From Flectonema sp. DT1601 (lineage: Eukaryota; Euglenozoa; Diplonemea; Diplonemida; Diplonemidae), in contig OZ025827.1 of assembly GCA_964019425.1 (NCBI GenBank), positions 558,001 through 622,000 of the forward strand: a stretch of DNA of 64,000 nucleotides, written 5' to 3'. Both the position numbers and the translations under genes were made by a program. The notes beneath the pieces were generated by a model. It saw nothing but the letters and a program-made list of their open reading frames with translations. It made no database searches and was not told the origin of the DNA. This document shows, piece after piece, positions 1 to 11,700 of this stretch. The first letter of the stretch is position 1. Each line of letters opens with the position of its first letter.

Positions 1-1
1 C

Positions 2-3000
2 TCACATATTAAATGCATCTTGACAGCCGAACAAGAAGGACGCTACCAGCTTTATATTGTCGCTCTTGGTGGACGGTCTCAGGCTGCTGCAACTATTTCT
101 GTCGCACCATTCCCAAGTCTTTCAAATATTACATATGATCAAGGATGTTTAACTGGGAATGGGTCTCTTGAGCTTGTTTGTGGTAACAAAATTAAATTAG
201 TATTCAACGGAGCCGGTTTGGTTACTGACACAGAACTTCTATTTAGTGACAATAGGTGTAAGTGTGTTGAGGGAGGGATTATCACGGCTTCTGATACTTC
301 GTTTGATCAACCGATTTCTATGTCATCTTCGTATGGTTGTTTATTAGTGTGCGAGAACGACTCAACTTCTTCTGCATTGTCTTTACGTGTTGCAATTTCA
401 TTACGTTCAGGTGGTGCAAACACAAAAGAAGTTGGGTCTATTTCTGTTATGCTTCCGCCACTGGTTACAAATGTTACTTTCGTTGACAGCGGTGATGGTG
501 CTGTATGTCAAACACCTGATCAAATCACACCTCCTATCGTGTTAGAGAATTGCACAAACAAAGCGGTGCTTGTGATCTCTGGAGCTAATCTTATAGCCAA
601 TCACACAGTTATTCATTTATTCGCTGTTGATGATGTTGGAGTTCCTGTTTCTGAAGGATTGCAACCAACTGTCGCATGTCGAACACTTGGAACTCAATCA
701 ATCAAACAAACTAACATAACTGTAGGAACTGGCATCGAGCAATTCGTCAGCGAACAACACAGATGTCAATTAGAATTCATGTCTTTACCTGTAGCCAATT
801 GCAGCAGCTATGTTGTTGTTGCCTCTTCTATCGGAGGGTTTTCCGTCATACCTGTGAACTACGAATTGCCAGTTCAGTCACAAAGTACACGAACTGACGT
901 CTATCAAACTTTATTGCATGCTAAGGGAGGTAGTCCTGTAGTGACTTTGCTACCTCAACCAGTTATAAGAAAAATTGAAAATTGTCTGCAGCAGAGAGAA
1001 GACACTCTTTTAGAAATATGTACTGTGATTGACTACAATACGATTACGGTAGTGGGTGAAGGGTTCTTACCAGAAACTACAGTGACGTTGAGACCTGCGT
1101 CTGAAAGTGATGGAAAAGAGAGATCTTGTGTTGTTACGAGTCTATTGGAAAATAGAATCTCTTGCAGAACAAAAGCTGACGCAGATCCCCTCCAAACCTC
1201 AAAGGCTTATGATATAATCGTGTCTTCACGAGGAGGTGTGGCTGCTGCTGGTAATTCACTCATCCTAATTCCTAGACCTCGGATAAATGGTATATCTGGT
1301 TGTGCAGTCACAGCTACTCAAAACTCAACAACCAAATGCAAACATGGCGATCGCTTAGCTCTTCAAGGTGCGGGATTCACACCTGAAAACACAACTCTTG
1401 AGTTGATTCCGTTATCTGGAACAGACTTGTCAGCCACACCAAATAAATTTGTATCTCTCGCTTTGGTTCAGTCAACAGAAATTGTAATCGAAGCATCTCA
1501 AGGAGATCAACGAGGTGTTTTTGATTTATGGCTTCACACTCGAGGAGGATCATTGTCCGCAGGGAAAATAGAACTACTGCCAATGCCGACATTAACCAAA
1601 GTCAGGAATATTAATTGTATAAAAACAGCAAAAAGAGCAGCAAGCTGTCCAAGAGGAGGAGTAATAGAGATTCACGGTACTAATTTTGATGATGTTAAAG
1701 CCGTGACATTTCAACAGCCGCTCCTCGATAATCAAACTCAAAGCGCACGTCCTCCATGCAACATAATGAACGTCACGAATAACGTAATAATATGCAAAGC
1801 TTCGCACACTGTTGAGTATGGGGCTTTCTTTCCAATCATTGAGACTTCTGGTGGAGAGACTCGATGGGATCCTCAACTTCACAGACATTCTACAGTTGAA
1901 CTCATCCCACTACCAGTGATTACAGGTCTTTATTATTATAAAGCTGGTCATTGCTTAGAAGGAAACGGAACTAAGGAACTGTCAGGGTGTAAGAGCGGAA
2001 CGGCAATATTAATAAAAGGAAAACACTTGGATGAACAGGGAGTGCAAGTGTTACTGCTACCCGGAACTGCTGGAGGTCGTAATGGACCTCCAGAGTGTTG
2101 GATCATATCAGTAACAGACACTAGTGTGTCTTGTGTCTTAGATCACACTTCTGCAGCAGGTGCTTTTGATGTTACTATTCGTCATGTTCATGGAGATAGT
2201 GAGACTTTACGTGTAGCTGTTATTCCGGGAAATTTATATCTGCTTTTTAAGAATACGAAAATCGTGTTGGCGATATCCAATATCGTTGGTTGGATATGCG
2301 CATGTGTCTGGACTGGTTCACTTGCAACTCTAGCTGTCTCAAATGAATTAGCGTCTTCGACTGCTGGCATTGCTCCAGACATGGTTTTGTATAATGCTTT
2401 AGGATTACTTTGTTGGACGTGTTATAGTATTTATTTTTATATTCATTCTGAATTGGGAGTTCCTGTTTTTGTTCAGGATATTGTGTATTCTATATCATCG
2501 TATGTTGTTGTGATAGTTTTTCTTTTTCAGATTTATCGGTTTGGGTCAACTGGAATTACTACATTCGCAAAATTATATTGCTTTGCTTTGCTGTCGTTTT
2601 TAGCAAAAGCTGCTTTGGAAAACGTAATCAGTGATGGGGCTGGCAATGCTCAGTTCGTTTCTCAACTAGCGAGAATTCATTTAGCCTGTGCGCTAATTAA
2701 ATACATACCTCAAGTTCACTATAATTATTCTCGAAAAAGTACAGAAGGCTACTCAATCACTGCTGTGTGGTTAGACTTTACTGGAGCAGTGTTACTCTTG
2801 TTGCAGATGTTCTTCGATGGTATTATTCGTCACAAATGGTCTCTAATGATCACGTTAAATATTCCAAAGTTCGTACTCTGCTTTGAAGTCATCCTGTTTA
2901 ATTTAATATATGCATTTCAGCACTATGTATTGTACGGTGTAAGAATCATACCTGTAGAAGATACAGCTGAGAAACAGTTGGATGAAAAACCTCTTTGCAT

Positions 3001-3046
3001 CACCATAAGTGATGTTATGCCTTTTAAAAGGAGAAATCAAACATGA
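2..3046 (+). CDS. IPT/TIG-like repeat membrane protein with cystinosin-type PQ-loop domain (5' partial)
   Basis: The frame is open to the left edge (from nt 2), with no convincing ATG, so the gene begins upstream. The first ~730 residues are about six or seven Cys-containing beta-type repeats. Each runs roughly V-x-L-x-P-x-P, then a Cys, then a G-x-x-L/I-x-I-x-G-x-x-F/L strand, and ends near S/T-R/S-GG, which resembles IPT/TIG or cell-surface Ig-like repeats. Many N-x-S/T sites suggest a lumenal or extracellular location. From about nt 2220 there are about seven membrane segments. The last part contains KYIPQVHYNYSRKSTEGYS (Pro-Gln codons at 2708-2713) followed by LDFTGAVLLLLQMFFDG, which matches the second PQ-loop of cystinosin, the lysosomal H+/cystine exporter. 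The first PQ-loop is degenerate: the Pro-Gln pair expected after the first membrane segment is not seen. Cystinosins normally have only a short lumenal N-terminus, so the fusion is unusual. The cystinosin assignment is good; the substrate is unknown. Confidence 0.8.
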   Translation, partial: SHIKCILTAEQEGRYQLYIVALGGRSQAAATISVAPFPSLSNITYDQGCLTGNGSLELVCGNKIKLVFNGAGLVTDTELLFSDNRCKCVEGGIITASDTSFDQPISMSSSYGCLLVCENDSTSSALSLRVAISLRSGGANTKEVGSISVMLPPLVTNVTFVDSGDGAVCQTPDQITPPIVLENCTNKAVLVISGANLIANHTVIHLFAVDDVGVPVSEGLQPTVACRTLGTQSIKQTNITVGTGIEQFVSEQHRCQLEFMSLPVANCSSYVVVASSIGGFSVIPVNYELPVQSQSTRTDVYQTLLHAKGGSPVVTLLPQPVIRKIENCLQQREDTLLEICTVIDYNTITVVGEGFLPETTVTLRPASESDGKERSCVVTSLLENRISCRTKADADPLQTSKAYDIIVSSRGGVAAAGNSLILIPRPRINGISGCAVTATQNSTTKCKHGDRLALQGAGFTPENTTLELIPLSGTDLSATPNKFVSLALVQSTEIVIEASQGDQRGVFDLWLHTRGGSLSAGKIELLPMPTLTKVRNINCIKTAKRAASCPRGGVIEIHGTNFDDVKAVTFQQPLLDNQTQSARPPCNIMNVTNNVIICKASHTVEYGAFFPIIETSGGETRWDPQLHRHSTVELIPLPVITGLYYYKAGHCLEGNGTKELSGCKSGTAILIKGKHLDEQGVQVLLLPGTAGGRNGPPECWIISVTDTSVSCVLDHTSAAGAFDVTIRHVHGDSETLRVAVIPGNLYLLFKNTKIVLAISNIVGWICACVWTGSLATLAVSNELASSTAGIAPDMVLYNALGLLCWTCYSIYFYIHSELGVPVFVQDIVYSISSYVVVIVFLFQIYRFGSTGITTFAKLYCFALLSFLAKAALENVISDGAGNAQFVSQLARIHLACALIKYIPQVHYNYSRKSTEGYSITAVWLDFTGAVLLLLQMFFDGIIRHKWSLMITLNIPKFVLCFEVILFNLIYAFQHYVLYGVRIIPVEDTAEKQLDEKPLCITISDVMPFKRRNQT

Positions 3047-4120
3047 GTTTTTTTTTTTTTTTTTGAAAAAAAAAAACCTTGTTGCCTTGTTGCCTTGTTG
3101 CCTTTTTTTTTTTTTTTTTTTTTGTTAATGCTGACAATGCTGACCTTATTTTGTTTGTTGATGTTCTCCTGAGTGCGTTTTTCTTTTTTTTTCTCTCTTT
3201 TTTTTTGTTTCAGTTTATCTTTCTTTTTTTGTTCTGTGACATTGTTTCGGTACTTTCATTTGATGTTTTCTTTGTGAGAGGGTAACATGAGAAATAGCTT
3301 ACTAAGTGTAGCCTAATATTATTTTGGTGACTGCCTTCTTCTTGGTAGATACCGCTAGGCAGATTAGTGTCTAGTTGAACGAAGATGTGGAAGCATTTAT
3401 GTCTTTGGAGGATGAGTTTGGTGTTTTTTTTTTTTTTCCTTTTCATCCCTTGAACATGAAGCGAGACCAAAGGATCGTTAGGCCATGCCTTCACACCGTT
3501 GATTGGTACTGCAGATCGCGTATCGAGCAAGCTTTTACCCTTATGCTCTACGTGAGATTTCTGTTCTCACTGAGCTTGCCTTAGGACACCTGCGTTGATG
3601 TGTAACAGATGTGCCGCCCCAGCCAAACTCCCCACCTGACTGAAAAGACAGAAAAAAAAAAAAGAAGAAGAAAACCAGGTGGATTTTGGAGAGTGAAATA
3701 TTTTGAGGGCGAATCTGGCCCACATTCTTCACAACCGACAGATTTCATCTTAAGTTGAAATATTTATTATGTAGATCCACTCTGATGTTTTCGGACTGGT
3801 TTGGCGTTGTTTTCCAGCTTATTTGAGTCTTTTTGTTTCCCCTTCTTTTTTATTGTAAGCCGAAAACCAAACAATTTATTTGTTTTACTAACTTGAAGAG
3901 ATGGAGATTTTACGATTTGGCAAAGATTTTGGTAGCCTTCTGAGGACACATTGCGCGTAGCAGGTCTTTGTTTAAATTGTGTTTTCTAAAAAAGGGAAAA
4001 AAAAAAAAAAAAAAAAAAAAAAAAAGCCTGCTCTTTTTTTTCGTCGATTCGGAAAACAACAAATGCTCACGGTCTTTTCTCACAAAAAGCTAACCATTTA
4101 TTGTGTCTTTAATTATTTAT

Positions 4121-4151
<31 letters not shown>

Positions 4152-4358
4152 GCTATTTTTTCGCAGCAAATTTTTATAGTCTTAAGGTGCTTCACCTAAC
4201 GTCCAGTCTGCACCATCTTTTACCTTAAGGTTGATAACTCTTTTCGTTACAGGTTACAACGTAACAGAACAGGGAACAATACCGTTTATTTTACATTTCA
4301 TAATAAAAAACAAACATATAAAAAAAAAGTGTTCTTAATTCTTACACAGAAGGAGCAA
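3047..4358. other. Gene-free stretch with homopolymer runs and an rRNA scrap
   Basis: This 1.3 kb between genes holds long T and A runs, a short direct repeat (CTTGTTGC three times near 3079-3103), and the antisense LSU rRNA fragment listed separately. Around 3790-3900 a stretch including AGCCGAAAACCAAACAA loosely resembles one at 44425-44455, so it may be a decayed dispersed repeat. A pyrimidine-containing stretch ending in AG at 4252 could be the leader acceptor for the next gene. No further coding potential was recognised. Confidence 0.6.
3465..3640 (-). rRNA. Fragment of nuclear-type large-subunit rRNA (antisense to the genes)
   Basis: Read on the minus strand, this contains landmark LSU segments in the right order and spacing: GGGAGTTTGGCTGGGGCGGC, ACATCTGTTA, CGCAGGTGTCCTAAGG, GAACAGAAATCTC, AAGGGTAAAAGC and GATCCTTTGGTC. 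These belong to conserved domain V sequence near the peptidyl-transferase region of eukaryotic 25S/28S rRNA. Two helices are intact although their bases differ from yeast as I remember it: GTGAGA pairs with TCTCAC around ACAGAAA, and GCAAGCT pairs with AGCTTGC. Only about 175 nt are present, with no neighbouring LSU sequence, so it is either a displaced piece of rDNA or a discrete rRNA segment. Identity is confident; ends are approximate and function is open. Confidence 0.85.
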
Positions 4359-4769
4359 ATGCGAGAGTCTCACGACTACGTTAGAATATGTCAGAAGTGT
4401 ATGTCTTGCGTGTCTATGCCAGTATGTGAAATAGAACTGAGGTGGGTTTCAGAAAATAATTGCGACAAGTGTCACTCAAAAACATCATGGATGTTATATA
4501 AAAAGATGTGTGTGGCTGAAAACGATGTAATTAAGAATGGTATTAAGAAAAAAAAAAGAAATCAAACGATGGAAGAAGACGACAAGAACACACTCATGAA
4601 TTTAAATGTTAATTCTAACTTCAGTTTTAACGATTTCATGTCATTGAAATTTGAAGAGAGTGACTACAAAACTTTCTTAAAACAGCATTCACTCCCTCTG
4701 AGGGAAGACTTATTTGCCTATGACAGTTGGTGTTATTTAGTTAAGGGAACAACGCCTCCAGTGAGTTAA
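4359..4769 (+). CDS. Hypothetical small Cys-rich protein (zinc-ribbon-like N-terminus)
   Basis: The product is about 136 residues from the ATG at 4359; the frame is open further upstream only through non-ATG codons. The N-terminal half has closely spaced cysteine pairs (CQKCMSC, then NNCDKCHS), as in treble-clef or zinc-ribbon folds. It is followed by a Lys-rich linker (IKKKKRNQ) and an acidic C-terminal half without recognisable motifs. No family is recognised. It lies upstream of the small tail-anchored gene on the same strand, with an A-rich 3' flank. It could also be one exon of a longer gene, because no strong start context is seen. Confidence 0.45.
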   Translation: MRESHDYVRICQKCMSCVSMPVCEIELRWVSENNCDKCHSKTSWMLYKKMCVAENDVIKNGIKKKKRNQTMEEDDKNTLMNLNVNSNFSFNDFMSLKFEESDYKTFLKQHSLPLREDLFAYDSWCYLVKGTTPPVS

Positions 4770-4871
4770 AAAAAAAAAAAAAAATAAATTCATTCTGTAG
4801 ACTTCAGAGAGGTCAGGAATTGTGCATTAAATTTACCTTCACAAAGTTTGCCAGTTACTTTATAATAAAAT

Positions 4872-5124
4872 ATGAGTGAACATGAAGTCAATGCTGACGA
4901 TATTTTAGACAACGTAGCCGACGAAGTCTTTCAGGCTGAGGAACCCGTTGAGGAAAAACCTGCTGAGGTAGCAGCAACGACTGCACCAACACAGGAATCA
5001 TCTCCTAAGGATGATGATGACGATGTGATCGATCTTCCTGTTCAGCCATCAGCTGTAACCCGTCATGAGGCTCCTCAAAAAGACATCAACGACATGTTTG
5101 CTGGAATGCGCAACATGCAGGTAT

Positions 5125-5164
<40 letters not shown>

Positions 5165-5433
5165 CCTCTGTTCTTAAAAATAATCACACACCAAAAAAAA
5201 AAAAAAGGAGATGGCCAGAGAGCAGAAGCCAAAGAAAGAAGAGCCATCGAGACCATTTTACAGTAGTATGTGAACTTTATATTATTTTTTATATAATTAT
5301 CGACTTGGAAATATAAAATTACCCAACAGGCTTACCATTCTGTGAAGGTTTAACCCGTGTAGCTGTAAATATCGGAATCGTAGCTTTTATTTGGACTGCG
5401 GGTGGTCTTCGCAGGTCACCACTTGCCCAGTAG
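4872..5433 (+). CDS. Small acidic protein with a C-terminal membrane segment (two introns)
   Basis: The proposed model is exons 4872-5120, 5208-5265 and 5330-5433, giving 136 residues. Intron 1 (GTATGT, a long T run, then an A run ending AAAG) and intron 2 (GTATGTG to CCAACAG) are both in phase. The third exon gives SSLPFCEGLTRVAVNIG followed by IVAFIWTAGGLRR, a single hydrophobic segment near the C-terminus with basic residues after it. The first 80 residues are strongly acidic (DDDDDVIDLP). An acidic cytosolic domain with a tail anchor is the layout of outer-membrane receptors such as Tom22, but no diagnostic motif was seen and no function is claimed. Stopping in intron 1 would end the protein in a poly-Phe tail, which is implausible. 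Confidence 0.6.
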
Positions 5434-5773
5434 ATTTGGATATTATTTCTTGCTTTTTTTTTTTTTTTTGGTGTCCAGTTTTCACCTTTTCCTATGTTTC
5501 CCCTTGGTTGGTATTGTTCTTATCATCATCAGTGTTGTTGCACCAGATTTGGTTTAGTCAGGCGATATGTTTAATTGTTGTCTCAAAGAAATGATTATGA
5601 ACATTTCATTTGAAAAAAATTGAAAAATATTAATTCTATTCTCAGACTTACAAAATACCACGTGTCTCTATCATGCATTTGCAGTAATTGTTTTTTATTG
5701 TAGTCGGTTGATTGAAATATTTTAATAAATTATTTGTTTTTTTTTTCAATAGGATAAATGTTGTTATAAAGGT
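5434..5773. other. Intergenic region upstream of the giant coiled-coil gene
   Basis: This 340 bp has T-rich stretches and no recognisable gene. Its last 40 bases carry the pyrimidine tract and AG described as a likely splice-leader acceptor. Confidence 0.5.
5731..5752 (+). promoter_or_regulatory. Candidate leader (trans-)splice acceptor with a tiny upstream ORF
   Basis: A T-run ending in CAATAG lies 21 nt before the start codon at 5774. The resulting leader would carry a three-codon ORF, ATG-TTG-TTA-TAA (5758-5769), just before the true start. Confidence 0.5.
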
Positions 5774-8700
5774 ATGTTCCAGAAACAGGCCATTGTCACC
5801 TTGGGTGTCACAGGCCCAGATGCCGAATCTCTCACTTTAACAGATGGTGAGGTTGTAATCGCTGGAGAAGGAGTATTTTGTCACAACTTGTTGTCTGGAG
5901 AGGTCAATAATGAAGATCTGTACAACAACGGTATAAGCCCATTGGTTAAAAATATGCTAACAGGACAAGGCTGTACTGTTATCTACATGGGGAGAAGTGA
6001 AGAAGCAGAGTTTTCTGACAGGTTGCTTTCTTCAGAAATTCCAGTGTATCAGTCAAGTGAAGGACGAGGTACAGTCTGCAGAATAGTCGCTGATTTGCAA
6101 CAAGCAATCGCCTCGGATGAATCGATGGCATCAAAATTTGTTATGAAATTAGCCTTCACTGGTCTTTATCAAAACACTGACAACTTTACATTTCGATATG
6201 TTGATCTCATGCAAAAAGTTGCCGATGACGATGGTGATCGCGAAGGTTCGATTCTCGGCGGGAAATACCTCCCTCCTCTGGATCCCTCTAAATCCGGAGA
6301 CGAGATTTTCACTGCTATTAATAAACTACTTGATTCACCTTCAAAAACTCAATTTCTTCGAGACAAAAAGATATCATTAGTAGTTGTGTTGACCTTAACT
6401 AATACAGAGACCTCAACGAATTATACTTCTACTTTCGTGGACGTTCATTCGTTGCATTGTTCGATGTTTGATAGTCTTTTGAGAAACTGGTTGTCGGACA
6501 GGGACACAGGCGATCTCGGAGTTCTTTTTACTGGTAAGAACATATCGTTTAACGCCCTGGTGTCTACGTCAGTATCGGAATTATCGAAAATCACAACTGA
6601 ATTGTGTAATAAAATCTGTTCTCAGGCTAAAAGCATCAGTGAAACTGGTACCACTCTTAAGAAGAAAACTTTTAAAGAGGCCGGTAGAGAAGTTGGCAAA
6701 GACAATCGAGTGACTGAAGCTGCAGGCATCGCATACACGCAATTCTCAGGTAAGAGTGCCTCGACAGGGTCACCGCTCTCAGCTACAACATCACACTATG
6801 AGCTTGCCAGACTACAACGTGAAAACAATATCAGAATCGGTGAAGTTATGAAGCTAAAAGATGAGAAGGAAATTCAACAAAAAGAGATTGGTGAACTCCT
6901 CGCAAAACAACGTCAGTCGGAATTGAATATCCGAAAACGCGAAGTTACTATTGACAAGCTTGGGAGTGACATCATAAAACTAACTACTGAATTAAACGAT
7001 TACCGTCATTACGAATCACTGATGAAGATGGAAGGCCTTGATATAAACACCATATCTGAATCGCTTAAGGAAAGTGCAAAAGCGAAAACTGATCTTCAAA
7101 ATCTCCAATCAGCTATTGGAATTGACTTGGATAAGTTACCTGAAATTATTAAAGAAAAAGATCAACAGCTTGCTGCGATGTCGAACCTACTCGAAGAAGC
7201 CACAGCAAGTGATTCCAACTTAGAACAAGACTTGTTAAACAAGAAATCAGAACTTGACAATGCATTACAAAAACTCCATGCACTAGAACAGGGTGAAACA
7301 TCTGGTACACAACAAGCTGATGATGAACTTTCAGCATTCAGAATAATTCAAAACGAGCTCTCATCAAAAGGTTATGATTTCTCAAAAATATCCGAAGCTC
7401 TGGATGAGAAAAATGAACTCCTGGACAGCGCTACACGCGACTTGGAAACCTCTCTGGAGGACATGGAAAGTCTTATTCAGGAGTTGGAAACTTTAAAACA
7501 AGAAAAAGACGACCTGTCAGCTCAAATAGACAACAGTATGGACCAGCAACAATCATCTGACTTCGATCTGCAAAAGTTACAAAAAGAAATTGAGAATCTT
7601 AGAAATGAAAATGAACAACTTAATAGCGACCTGGAAAACGTCAGACCTGAAGTAGCTGGAATGCGGAGAGACAATGAAGAAATGAGAGAAGAAACTGATC
7701 GTGTTAATGAGGAGTTGGCAAAACTTGCAGGTCGGCACTCTGGTCTTCAAGATGACAATGCGACTTTAAACTCAAACTGGGAGAAGTTAGTATCTCAAGA
7801 AGAAGCTCTTCGTCTCGATTTCAATGAACTACAGAATGATTACTACACGTCGTCTGAAGCTCTCAAAACAACTGAGGAAACACTCAAAGAATTACAAGCA
7901 TCTCGAAACCAGGAAAACAACGAATCTAGGGAGGAAGCTGCCTCAAATGCTAAAGTTATCGACGCACTAAAACAACAACTCAGCGACCTTCAGGCAAGTC
8001 ACGAAGCTGACTCCCGAAAGCTGTCTCGCAATGCAACTGAAGCAGCAAAAAAATTACAAGAAGCTGAGCAAGATCGCTCTCGTGCTCTTGAAAAGGCTCA
8101 GCAACTTACTGACCAGTTCAATACTGCAGCTGAGAATGCTGAATCTGTTGAGGAGGAGTTGCGTAATAAGATTCGAAAGGCTGATAAAACAATTTCAGAA
8201 CTTCGATCAGGAGGACAACACGAAACTGCTATGCTGCAAAAGGTATGTTCTTGTGAAGGAATTCATTATCGTAGGGAAGTGTTCCATTACAACAAACATA
8301 TAAACAGGAACTTGATGATCTCCAAAAGCAATTAGAGGACCTGCAAAACAGAACAAAACACGACACTGAAGAGTGGGCTCGCAGCAGCCAGCGGAAAGAA
8401 GACGACTTCAGCAGATCTCTAGAAGTAGAGCGAACAGCAGCTGCGCGTGCCAGAGAGGAAGCAGCTGCTGCTCTAGAGCAGCTGAAAGGGGAACAGCAAC
8501 GGGAATTGAAGAAACAGAAAAATGATATTGAGCGAGAGCATGAACGCGCACAGCAACAGGCTTTGGCGAATGCAAAAAAGACTGCAGACGAAGAGTTGGC
8601 AAAGCTTCGAAAGGAGCTCATCGACTCAAGTAATAAACTAGCTGATGGTGAACGAATTCACCAACGCCGAGAACGAGAACTCCAACAGCTACAAACAGAA

Positions 8701-11700
8701 AAAGAGGACGCAAACAGAAGACTCAAACAACTTCAATCTGACCTCACAGCAGCTAAAGAGTTACTCGACAACAACAATCGCAAACACAACGAAACGGAAG
8801 CCTCTCTCAAAAGAGACATCACAAACAAAGACCAAGAGCTTAAGAACGTCATCAGAACATCAGAAAGACTTAACGACCAACTAAAATCAACAGACAATAA
8901 GCTTCAAGATCTAAAACAACAACAATCTGATTCAATCAGAGAATCTGAAACTGCTCGAAAAAAAGCCTCAGAAAGAGAAGCCAATGCCCTTGATGAAGTC
9001 CAAAAGAATACCAAACAGCTTCAAGCAACCAGAGATGAAATCCAGTCATTACGATCTCAACTAACTGCCCTTCAGGGGAAATGTTCGGTTTTAGAATCTT
9101 CCAACAAAGATGGAAGAGATGAAATAGCTGCGTTGAATAATAAAATAAATAATCTGAACAAACAAAGAGAGGCGGATGGAAAAAGGATTTCTGATCAGAA
9201 AAATGAAATAAACGAACTGGAGCGAATTGCATCTACCATCAGGGGAGAGCTTCAACAACAAAAAACGACAAGTGATAAACTCGCTGATAAAGTATCTCAA
9301 AAAGATGTCGATTTGAGGGAATTAGAATCAAATTTACAACAGGAGACATCAAAACTCAACAAGTTGCGAAATGATGGTTTAAAATCTCTGACAAACCATA
9401 AAAACGACATTGCGAAATTGGAAAAACAAATTGCAATTTTAGAAGAAAAAGCTCATTCCGCAGACGTTAAATTCTCAGACGCAAACGACCTAAACGCTTC
9501 TCTTGAAAAACAACTTCAGCAACGAGATTCCGATTTATCAAAAAGTCGAAAGGATCTTATTGCGGAAAAACAAAAGAACGATGAGCTCCAGTCAACTACC
9601 AACCGTCTACGTGCTGAACTGGATCAGTCAGCAACGCAACGTAACAGCAACAACAATGAAATAAGTAAGCAGCAATCTGACTTAAAAGAATCTAAAGCTC
9701 AACTAGCCGACACCATTGCTAAACACAACCGAGAACTGAAATCTTTACAAGAAGAGCTGAACGCACTAAAAAAGGACAACGATAGGCTACGAACAACAAT
9801 AGAAAGTTTAAACGGGGAATTGAGTGAAGCGCGGTCAGAAAACAATTCTCTCACAGCAAAACTTTCCGAAGCAAACCGAAATGGAACTGCTTTAGAGGAA
9901 AAACTCACCAAAGCTGAAAAGAAAATTAAAAACACTGAGACTAACCTTTCAGAGATGGCTGCTAAGCTTCGGGGATGCCAAGACGACCTCTCAAATGCGG
10001 AACAACAGAACACTAACTTAAAGGAGTCTATTAAAAAAAGTGATAAGGAATCCGATGCAATGAAAACTGAAATCCAAAAGTTACAAACCGAAACAGCGAG
10101 ATTAGCTAACGATTTGAAATCAGAAAAACAGAATCACGCTGCGGCACTCAAAGGAGCAACTGACAGAAGTACCATCGCAGAAGCAAATACGGAAGAGATG
10201 ACTCGATTGGCTCAAGCTGAGCGTGAGGCAATCGAATCGGAGTTGAAAAATATAAAATCAGAACTTCAAAGAGAGAGGTCATCATCAAAAGACAAAGACA
10301 GATCGAGACAGAATGAACTAACTGCTGCGAATGCAGAGTTAGAACGATTGTCGCAAACAATCAATTCGACTAGGAAAGATCTAAACCAGTCAAAGCAACA
10401 CATTCATGACCTCGAAGATAAAATCCGAGACTCTGAACGTCAGCTTCAAACATCCATCAGTACCAATCAGATTAAAGATACTGAACTGCAATCTGCAAGA
10501 GATCTTTTAACCAAAGCTGACAACATTAATGCTTCCCTCCAAAATGATAACGACTTACTGGCATCGGATATGGAAGATGTTGTTACCATTAACAAAGAAT
10601 TAAAAAGTCAATTGTCAGATTTAAATAACAAACTTCATAACCAAGTCATCGAAGTTGATGATCTCAAAGGCAAACTCCGAACAGCATCTCAACGTGAAGA
10701 TCGACTTAACTTAGCGAGTAATGGCAAACAGCAATTACACGACAATGAGATTCAGTCTTTGAAAAAAGAATTAGAAATTCTAAGTGACGATATGAATATC
10801 CTTTCTAATGTTAATAATGATCTGCAACGTGGAAATAGATCTTTGGAAAGGAATTTATTAAATACTGAAAGTGAGAGAAATGATTTATCGAAGTCTCTTA
10901 CTGCATCTCAACAAGAACTCGAAAGTGAACGCAACCGACTGAACAACAATATTGAAAGTCTGCAAAAAACTGTTGCGCAACTTGAAGAACAACTCTCTGG
11001 TGAAGTATCCAACGGTAGGACGTTAAAAGGTAGTCTTGAGAAGGAAAAGGTTGCTAAAGAGCAACTTGATGCCGTACATAACCAACTTCTAAAACAACAA
11101 GACATGCAGAAAGATTTGATTTCCAATTTGCAATCCCAACTGGATGAAACTCTCAATGGATATTCTCGTGAACAAGAACAACAAAATGATGTAATCACAG
11201 AATTACAATCAGCGTTGTCCGCTGCGAAACACCAACAAGCTAGAAACGCATCTGAGATGGTCGAAACACAAAAAGAATCGTCCGCTTTGAATGACGCGAT
11301 GAGTTCATTTCAAACTAAATTATCAGATGTTCAGGAACAGAATTCTAAATTAAATAATACCATCGATGCTAAGGATCGTGAGATCTCTCGATTATCACAT
11401 AAATTACAATCTGCACAACAACAGTTTGACAGGGAGCTCAGTGATCTTCAAGAAGACATGTCACACATGCAACGTCGTCACAATGAGAGAACACCTTCTC
11501 CTGCTTCTGAAATTCCTTCTGGTATGTTTTGTGTTCAACGAAATATCAGACTAATCTGATTTTTTTTTTTTTTTTTTTTTTTTTTGGAGAAAATTTTTAG
11601 GTAGAAACTGTGAAATACTAACAAATAACAAACTAAAATCAGGTCTGGTAGCCGACCTTGAAAAGCGTCTTCGGGAAGCAGAAGACAAGATTGCAGATGC

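Noticed and set aside
3079-3732. Several short ORFs on both strands in the 3-3.7 kb spacer
   Set aside because: They are generated by T-runs or lie inside the antisense LSU rRNA fragment.
5774-6640. Active kinesin motor
   Set aside because: The GxxxxGKT/S nucleotide loop and the canonical switch motifs are missing; only the order of elements suggests kinesin ancestry.
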